Shown: positions 5,020 to 9,580 of the stretch, in pieces | Layout of the letters: the number at the start of each line of letters is the position of its first letter | How positions within the stretch are numbered: the stretch's first letter is position 1 | Assembly (NCBI GenBank): GCA_937958045.1 | Contig: CALFXL010000062.1 | Location: 1-9,580, forward strand | From: an uncultured Opitutaceae bacterium | GTDB taxonomy: Bacteria > Verrucomicrobiota > Verrucomicrobiia > Opitutales > Opitutaceae | DNA: 9,580 nt | Direction: 5' to 3' | Translations under genes and position numbers: made by a program | The notes under the pieces: generated by a model | Database searches by the model: none | Told to the model about the DNA's origin: nothing | Seen by the model: only the letters and a program-made list of their open reading frames with translations

Positions 5020-8000
5020 ATGGTCGCAAGCAAAAATCCAGCTCGTTTAGAACTATCGTTCGACATCGGTCACAGCTCCATTGGTTGGGCTGTTCTTAGC
5101 ATCCCCACGGCAACGCCCCTGCCCGATATCCTCGGCTGCGGGGTTGTCACCTTTGAAAAAGATGGCGCGCTCGCCAACCAGCGCCGCCTCCATCGCTCAC
5201 AACGCCGTCACGTTCGCGCCACGCGTCTCCGCATCGCACGCATGGAGAAACTCCTCGCGCATCTCGGCGTGCTGACCGCCGAACAACTCGCCGCTAAGCA
5301 TCAGGCTTCCGGTGGGCATCCTGTCCCATGGTTGCTCGCCGCTCGGGTGCTCGCGTCCGACGGGGCGCAGCTACTTAGTTGGCCGGAACTTTGGGACGTC
5401 CTTCGTTGGTACGCGCACAACCGCGGCTACGAAGAAATCGGTAGCGAAGCATCAGCCGACGACGCACCTGCCGATGACGAAAAAGCGAAAGACGCCGAGA
5501 AAGTCGCCAACGCCAAAGCCGCCATGTCACGTCTCGGCAAGAGCACCATGGCCGAAACCATTTGTGCTTGGCTCGGACTCGATCCGCTTGGCGAACGCCG
5601 CCCCACGCATGAAAATTACAAAGCCAAGAACAGCGCTTTCGAACGCCCCGTCGTCATTGCGGAAGTCCGTCGCATCCTGGCCGCTCACCGCGGAAAACTC
5701 CCCGCGCTCGACGACGCTGTGATCACCGCGCTCCTCGACGATGCGCGCGTCCTTTCGATTCCCACGATACGTTTCCCTAAGCGCTATCAAGGTGGGCTCC
5801 TTTTCGGTCGCCTCGCCACGCGCTATCACAATCGCATCATTGGCCGGTGCCCGATCTCCGGTGAGAAAATCCCGTCGAAAAACTGCCCCGAATTTCTCCG
5901 CTACCGCTGGGGTATGCAGCTCGCAAACATTCGCGTCGGCACCGACGCCAAAGGCGATCTCCGTCCGCTTTCTATCGAGGAACGCAAAACCCTTCACGCC
6001 GCCATGACCTCCGCCGGTCACCTCAGCGTGAAAGCCCTCAAAGAAACTGTGCGCAGCCTTCCGGGTGTCGTTCGCGACAACCTCGAAAACCTCCTGCTTC
6101 ATCCCGACGCCAAGGAGGCCTTCATCTTCGATCCCGCGCAAAAACTCATCACAAGCCATCCGCACCTCTCAGCAATCTGGCCGCATCTTCCCGAGCGCAT
6201 CCAAAAGCGCGCCAAAGGGCGCTGGCGTCATGGAAAATCCATGACACTCGCCGTCCTCCGCTCCGAAGCCGCCGCTCTCGGCCACGATCTCACCGCATTC
6301 GACGCCGCCCTTTCCGCGCTGCTGAGCCCTGACGCCAAAAAGCCCAAAGGCAAAAAGGCCGCCACCCTCACGCGTGAGGGCATTTTATCCGCGCCACTCG
6401 ATATTCGCCGTGACCTTTCACGTCTCTCCGGCCGCGCTCCTTACGCCCGTCCGCTCCTTTCCAAAGCCTTCGACGAAGTCATGGCCGGAAACGACCCCAA
6501 AGCGAAGGGCGGATGTTTGGAAGAAACGGATGAAGTTCGCCGTCGTCGGGAAACCCGTCCGATTCCTGAGCAGACCAACAACCACCTCGTCCGTCACCGC
6601 CTGCTCATTCTGGGCCGCCTCCTCCGCGACCTCATTGCCGACAAATCCTACGCCGCCGGCGATCCAGCCCGCATCAATCGCGTCACCATCGAGGTCAATC
6701 GCGACCTCCGCGAAATGTCCGGTTTGAGTGCTCAAGACATCGCGAAGGAACTCGGCGCGCGTCTCTCCAATCACAAAAAAGTTTCCGCGCGTCTCGAAAA
6801 AGATCTGCCGGAAGGCACACCGATCACTGCCGGCCTTATCCGCAAAGCCCGCATCGCCGACGACCTTGGCTGGCGTTGTCCGTACACCGGCGTCGATTTT
6901 GAACCTGTCGACCTAATCGAGAAACGCGTCGATAAAGATCACATTATTCCACGCTCTCAGCGTCCGACCGATTCTCTCGATGCGCTCGTGATCACCTTTA
7001 ACACGATCAATCGCTGGAAAGGTAAACGCACCGCCTGGCAGTTCATTGAGGACGAAGGAGGCAAACCTGTGCCCGGCGCGCCGCACCTCTCCATTATGCC
7101 GATGAACCGCTTCAAAGAGTTTGTCGAAAAACTCGATGCAAGGAACGGCCACGAAGAAGACAGACGTCGCAAGAAGCGCCGCAAAGAGTTTCTCCTCCTC
7201 GAAAAGTACGAAGAAAAATCCGGCGGATTCACTCCCGGCCAACTAACGCAAACGTCACAGCTCGCACGCCTCGCCGCGCAAGTTGTCCGCGAACCTTTCA
7301 CGGGGATTAAAGAACCACCCACGATCGTCGCCCTCCCCGGAAGCGTCACTGGCACGGTCCGTCGCAGTTGGGATCTGCTTGGCTGCCTCAGCGCTGCGAC
7401 GCCTGCGGTCCTCGACTCGGACGGATCGGTGAAAACTAAAACCGAAATACGTGAGATCACTCATCTCCACCACGCATTGGACGCATGCGTAATCGGACTC
7501 GCTGCCCATTTTATACCCAATCGAGGCGATGTCTGGCGGCTCCTCTCCGAACGCCGTCTTCGTCCTGAACAACAGGCCCAGCTCGTCGAAGCGCTGCCGA
7601 CCAAGCTCCTCGATTTCGACGCTCAAGGCGGCTTCCGCCTCCGCGATCTGCCGGACGAGTTGAAACAACAAATCCGCGCCCGCCTGACCGAGCGCCGCGT
7701 CGTCCAACACATCTCGCGTGACATGAATGGACTCCGCGTCGAGGAAAACACGCGTGGTGTTATACGTCGCGAAAATGGCCGCGTCTTTCTTCGTCAGCAG
7801 AAACGCGACGCCGACGGCAAACGGATCATCAACGAAACCAACGAGCCCGAAGGCAAAGTCATCGGCCTCCCTCCGCTCGGCCAGACGGGTGGCAAGCTCG
7901 CCAAGCTTAACGGCGTCCGCGTCATCGCTGACAACTTCGGCGTGGCGATCTTAGACGACGAAAAACTCCCGCCTGAAGACCGCTTCGTCATCATCCCCTT

Positions 8001-8274
8001 CGCCCACGTCTGGAAACGTGTGGCAGAACTAAAGACGCGCAACGGTGGTAAACGTCCGCAAATCTGGCGCAACGGGCAAATAATCGAACTGAAGAAAGGA
8101 AAACGTGCAGGATTATGGCGGATATTCTCCATCAAAAATAATACTAGCGGCATGGCGCTGGATCTCGGCCCGATCGATGCGGTTAAACCCATCTGGATAA
8201 ACTGCCTTCTTAAGAGCCTCCTTCGCGACGGAGCTCGTCGACTTAATACAACATTTAGTGGTGCCGATATATAG
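5020..8274 (+). CDS. cas9: Cas9 RNA-guided endonuclease, type II-C
   Basis: This 1084-residue nuclease cuts DNA matched by a crRNA:tracrRNA guide. RuvC-I is LELSFDIGHSSIGWAVL (D15). The arginine-rich bridge helix spans about 52-80. The recognition lobe runs to about 545 and includes VLRWYAHNRGY and FPKRYQGGLLFGRL. RuvC-II is VTIEVNRDL (E558). The HNH domain begins with CPYTG (620-624) and has DHIIPRS (D640, H641) and NRWKGKR (N664). RuvC-III is THLHHALDACVIG (H818, D821). The remaining 250 or so residues are the PAM-interacting end. All nuclease residues are intact. The compact length and the cas9-cas1-cas2 order without csn2 or cas4 mark subtype II-C. From memory, the phrases GHPxP...LRWYAHNRGY, NNHLVRHRxLIL and GHEEDRRRKKxRK are shared with Akkermansia muciniphila Cas9. 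Paired cysteines in RCPISG and NCPEF are notable. It is probably functional; its PAM is unknown. Confidence 0.99.
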   Translation: MVASKNPARLELSFDIGHSSIGWAVLSIPTATPLPDILGCGVVTFEKDGALANQRRLHRSQRRHVRATRLRIARMEKLLAHLGVLTAEQLAAKHQASGGHPVPWLLAARVLASDGAQLLSWPELWDVLRWYAHNRGYEEIGSEASADDAPADDEKAKDAEKVANAKAAMSRLGKSTMAETICAWLGLDPLGERRPTHENYKAKNSAFERPVVIAEVRRILAAHRGKLPALDDAVITALLDDARVLSIPTIRFPKRYQGGLLFGRLATRYHNRIIGRCPISGEKIPSKNCPEFLRYRWGMQLANIRVGTDAKGDLRPLSIEERKTLHAAMTSAGHLSVKALKETVRSLPGVVRDNLENLLLHPDAKEAFIFDPAQKLITSHPHLSAIWPHLPERIQKRAKGRWRHGKSMTLAVLRSEAAALGHDLTAFDAALSALLSPDAKKPKGKKAATLTREGILSAPLDIRRDLSRLSGRAPYARPLLSKAFDEVMAGNDPKAKGGCLEETDEVRRRRETRPIPEQTNNHLVRHRLLILGRLLRDLIADKSYAAGDPARINRVTIEVNRDLREMSGLSAQDIAKELGARLSNHKKVSARLEKDLPEGTPITAGLIRKARIADDLGWRCPYTGVDFEPVDLIEKRVDKDHIIPRSQRPTDSLDALVITFNTINRWKGKRTAWQFIEDEGGKPVPGAPHLSIMPMNRFKEFVEKLDARNGHEEDRRRKKRRKEFLLLEKYEEKSGGFTPGQLTQTSQLARLAAQVVREPFTGIKEPPTIVALPGSVTGTVRRSWDLLGCLSAATPAVLDSDGSVKTKTEIREITHLHHALDACVIGLAAHFIPNRGDVWRLLSERRLRPEQQAQLVEALPTKLLDFDAQGGFRLRDLPDELKQQIRARLTERRVVQHISRDMNGLRVEENTRGVIRRENGRVFLRQQKRDADGKRIINETNEPEGKVIGLPPLGQTGGKLAKLNGVRVIADNFGVAILDDEKLPPEDRFVIIPFAHVWKRVAELKTRNGGKRPQIWRNGQIIELKKGKRAGLWRIFSIKNNTSGMALDLGPIDAVKPIWINCLLKSLLRDGARRLNTTFSGADI

Positions 8275-8280
8275 CGCACC

Positions 8281-9204
8281 ATGTCCTATCATATTGTCAG
8301 TATCGACGCTCCTCAGGCCGATCTGACATGTCGTGATGGACAACTCGTCTGCACAACCGACGCGGGCAAAAGGCAAATTCCGCTCGAAGACGTTGCTGCT
8401 ATCGTCATCACCAGCTTTTCAGCGCGAATCCATAGCCATCTCTTTCTCCAGGCGGCACGCCACGGCGTCTCGCTGATCATCTGCGAACGTTTCCAACCGG
8501 TCAGTCTGCTACTACCCGCATGTCGATCGGCCGACACCATCCTTACCCGAAAACACCTTACACTGTCAGAACTGACGCGTCGCCGCCTTTGGGAAAAAAC
8601 GATCGACGCTAAATGTATCAATCAGCTCGTCGTCGCCGAACGTATCGCGCCTGAGGCCACGGCTACGCGCGATCTTGCAATCGCGGTGCGAGCACGCACC
8701 GCGCGCAAAGAAGGCGGCTGTGCGAAACTCTTTTGGGACGCATTCTCCACCGGGCTGCGCATGGAAGGTTTTAACCGCGGAAGAAAGCTTGGGGGACTCA
8801 ACGACCTGTTAAACTACGGCTACGCCGTATTACTCTCGACCGTCCTCCAAAAGCTCTACGGTTTTGGTCTCGATCCCACGGTCGGGATTTCCCACGCCAT
8901 TCGTGAACGCAGCGCTCCGCTTGCGTATGATCTCATGGAACCCTTCCGACCATGTGTCGACTGGCGGGTATATCAATGGGTGAAAGATAAACCACAGGCC
9001 GAAGCATTTGCTGTCACCGCGGAATTTCGCCGATGGGTGACAGGCTTCGCGTTGGAAAAAGTAGATTACTTCGGTCTCGAACTCGATCTGCCGGGCTGCA
9101 TTGAAGGTGTTGTTCGCGGGTTTCGACAGGCAATCATGGCAGGCAGCACGCGCTCCTATCGGCCATGGACGTGGAAAAATTCAAAATGGGCTGGCTTGTC
9201 GTAG
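8281..9204 (+). CDS. cas1: Cas1 spacer-acquisition integrase
   Basis: The 307-residue Cas1 forms the Cas1-Cas2 integrase that inserts new spacers into the CRISPR array. The N-terminal beta domain runs to about residue 90, with the family signature VAAIVITSFSARIHSHLF near 39-56. The helical catalytic domain contains the metal-binding triad: E144 in ARKEGGCAKLFW, H205 in VGISHAIRERSAPLAYD and E220 in DLMEPFRP. The H and E positions agree with those I recall for Streptococcus pyogenes Cas1. The start is 6 bases after the cas9 stop with no clear Shine-Dalgarno, so translation is probably coupled to cas9. Its 3' end overlaps cas2. Codon use is visibly less GC-biased than in cas9. Confidence 0.99.
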   Translation: MSYHIVSIDAPQADLTCRDGQLVCTTDAGKRQIPLEDVAAIVITSFSARIHSHLFLQAARHGVSLIICERFQPVSLLLPACRSADTILTRKHLTLSELTRRRLWEKTIDAKCINQLVVAERIAPEATATRDLAIAVRARTARKEGGCAKLFWDAFSTGLRMEGFNRGRKLGGLNDLLNYGYAVLLSTVLQKLYGFGLDPTVGISHAIRERSAPLAYDLMEPFRPCVDWRVYQWVKDKPQAEAFAVTAEFRRWVTGFALEKVDYFGLELDLPGCIEGVVRGFRQAIMAGSTRSYRPWTWKNSKWAGLS

Positions 9205-9500
9205 CCTTCGATCTGCCGGTTGGCACCAAAGCCCAACGGAAGGCCGCCACGGACTTCCGCGAATTTCTTTTGGATGACGGCTTTCAAATGCTCCAGTTTA
9301 GCGTGTACGCGCGTCCCTGCGTGAGTTTCGCCCGCCAACAAACCCACTTGGATCGTTTGAAGAAAAGTATCCCGGCAGAAGGTAAAGTCCGGGCGATTTT
9401 TGTGACCCGATCGCAATGGGAACGCTCATTCGTGATCTACGGGAAACCCGCCCAAGAGGTGGAACCCGAGGATCTGCCTGAGCAAATTCAGCTGTGGTAG
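9165..9500 (+). CDS. cas2: Cas2, structural partner of Cas1
   Basis: The 111-residue protein has the Cas2 ferredoxin-like fold: first strand GWLVVAFDLP with the conserved aspartate D16, then QRKAATDFREFLLDDGFQMLQFSVYAR and the later strand KVRAIFVTRSQWERSFVIYG. Cas2 bridges two Cas1 dimers in the integration complex. The C-terminal EVEPEDLPEQIQLW matches the extended tail of II-C Cas2 proteins. As given it overlaps cas1 by 40 bases. An in-frame ATG at 9186 would remove seven residues, reduce the overlap to 19 bases and put the first beta strand at the N-terminus, which is usual for Cas2. Neither start has a convincing Shine-Dalgarno. Confidence 0.97.
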   Translation: MDVEKFKMGWLVVAFDLPVGTKAQRKAATDFREFLLDDGFQMLQFSVYARPCVSFARQQTHLDRLKKSIPAEGKVRAIFVTRSQWERSFVIYGKPAQEVEPEDLPEQIQLW

Positions 9501-9506
9501 AAATAC

Positions 9507-9533
9507 AGAAGACCCTCATTAAGAGGGCCTTCT
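9507..9533 (-). terminator. Hairpin terminator between cas2 and the CRISPR array
   Basis: AGAAG-x-CCCTC and GAGGG-x-CTTCT form a stem around a 5-base AT-rich loop, 6 bases after the cas2 stop. In plus-strand RNA the middle pair is A-C (mismatch). In minus-strand RNA it is G-U, giving an 11-bp continuous stem, and the minus strand then reads TCTTCTGTATTTCT. It therefore suits transcripts arriving from the right (the array) better than cas2 transcripts, but could act in both directions. Confidence 0.6.
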
Positions 9534-9562
9534 CATGGGCGGATACTCCGCGCCGAGTTTTT

Positions 9563-9580
9563 GGAATCAAGGCAAAGCAG
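9563..9580 (-). CRISPR. Probable edge of a CRISPR repeat, cut by the window end
   Basis: The plus strand reads GGAATCAAGGCAAAGCAG to the window end. Its first nine bases equal those of the candidate tracrRNA anti-repeat (minus strand of 4975-4993); one mismatch, five more matches, a C/T difference that would pair as G-U, and another match follow. Similarity stops abruptly before the GGAATC in both places, as expected at a repeat boundary. The crRNA sense would be the minus strand, with this being the 3' end of the repeat nearest cas2. No second copy is visible, so this cannot be shown to be a repeat from the window alone. Confidence 0.5.

Noticed and set aside
5527..6165. A 212-codon minus-strand frame inside cas9
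   Set aside because: It is a shadow of the Cas9 recognition lobe; no start signal and no recognisable domain.
9534..9562. The 29 bases before the repeat edge read as a first spacer
   Set aside because: No repeat lies on the cas2 side of it; it directly abuts the terminator, so it is better read as array trailer.

Overview
The window is GC-rich and codes on both strands with a strong preference for G or C in third codon positions. The Cas9 and TyrA sequences, the ECF sigma operon and the large SUMF1-tailed coiled-coil protein together suggest a member of the Verrucomicrobiota, probably Opitutaceae-like. This is inferred from protein resemblance only, and no ribosomal RNA is present to confirm it.

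Left part (1-3886) reads almost entirely on the minus strand. In transcription order it holds: a membrane-anchored coiled-coil protein ending in a degenerate SUMF1/FGE-like domain (3886-2213); a three-gene ECF sigma operon with ATGA overlaps (sigma factor 2125-1529, small single-pass membrane protein 1532-1215, Spy/CpxP/CnrX-like periplasmic protein 1218-715); and a stand-alone phosphopantothenoylcysteine decarboxylase (659-102). The sigma operon has an ECF-type promoter candidate in front of it and a UUCG-loop hairpin just behind it. The extreme left edge probably holds the last 32 codons of a convergent plus-strand gene.

Middle part (3969-4838) is a divergent plus-strand prephenate/arogenate dehydrogenase (tyrA).

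Right part (about 4880-9580) is a type II-C CRISPR-Cas locus: cas9 (5020-8274), cas1 (8281-9204) and cas2 (9165-9500), tightly packed, with no csn2 or cas4. The 181-base tyrA-cas9 gap appears to encode the tracrRNA on the minus strand. It contains a rho-independent terminator whose stem is continuous only in minus-strand RNA (through a G-U pair), a perfect 7-bp stem-loop, and a 19-nt stretch (minus strand of 4975-4993) that nearly matches the last 18 bases of the window (9563-9580). Those last bases are therefore read as the edge of the first visible CRISPR repeat. A second minus-strand-favouring terminator (9507-9533) lies between cas2 and this repeat edge, so the array probably lies beyond the right edge and is transcribed toward cas2, opposite to the cas genes. 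In this model Cas9 is guided by a duplex of minus-strand crRNA and minus-strand tracrRNA, while Cas1 and Cas2 acquire spacers. The putative tracrRNA is antisense to the 5' leader of cas9 mRNA, a possible regulatory link.

No gene-free stretch exceeds 300 bases. No tRNA, rRNA, insertion sequence or complete CRISPR array was seen.
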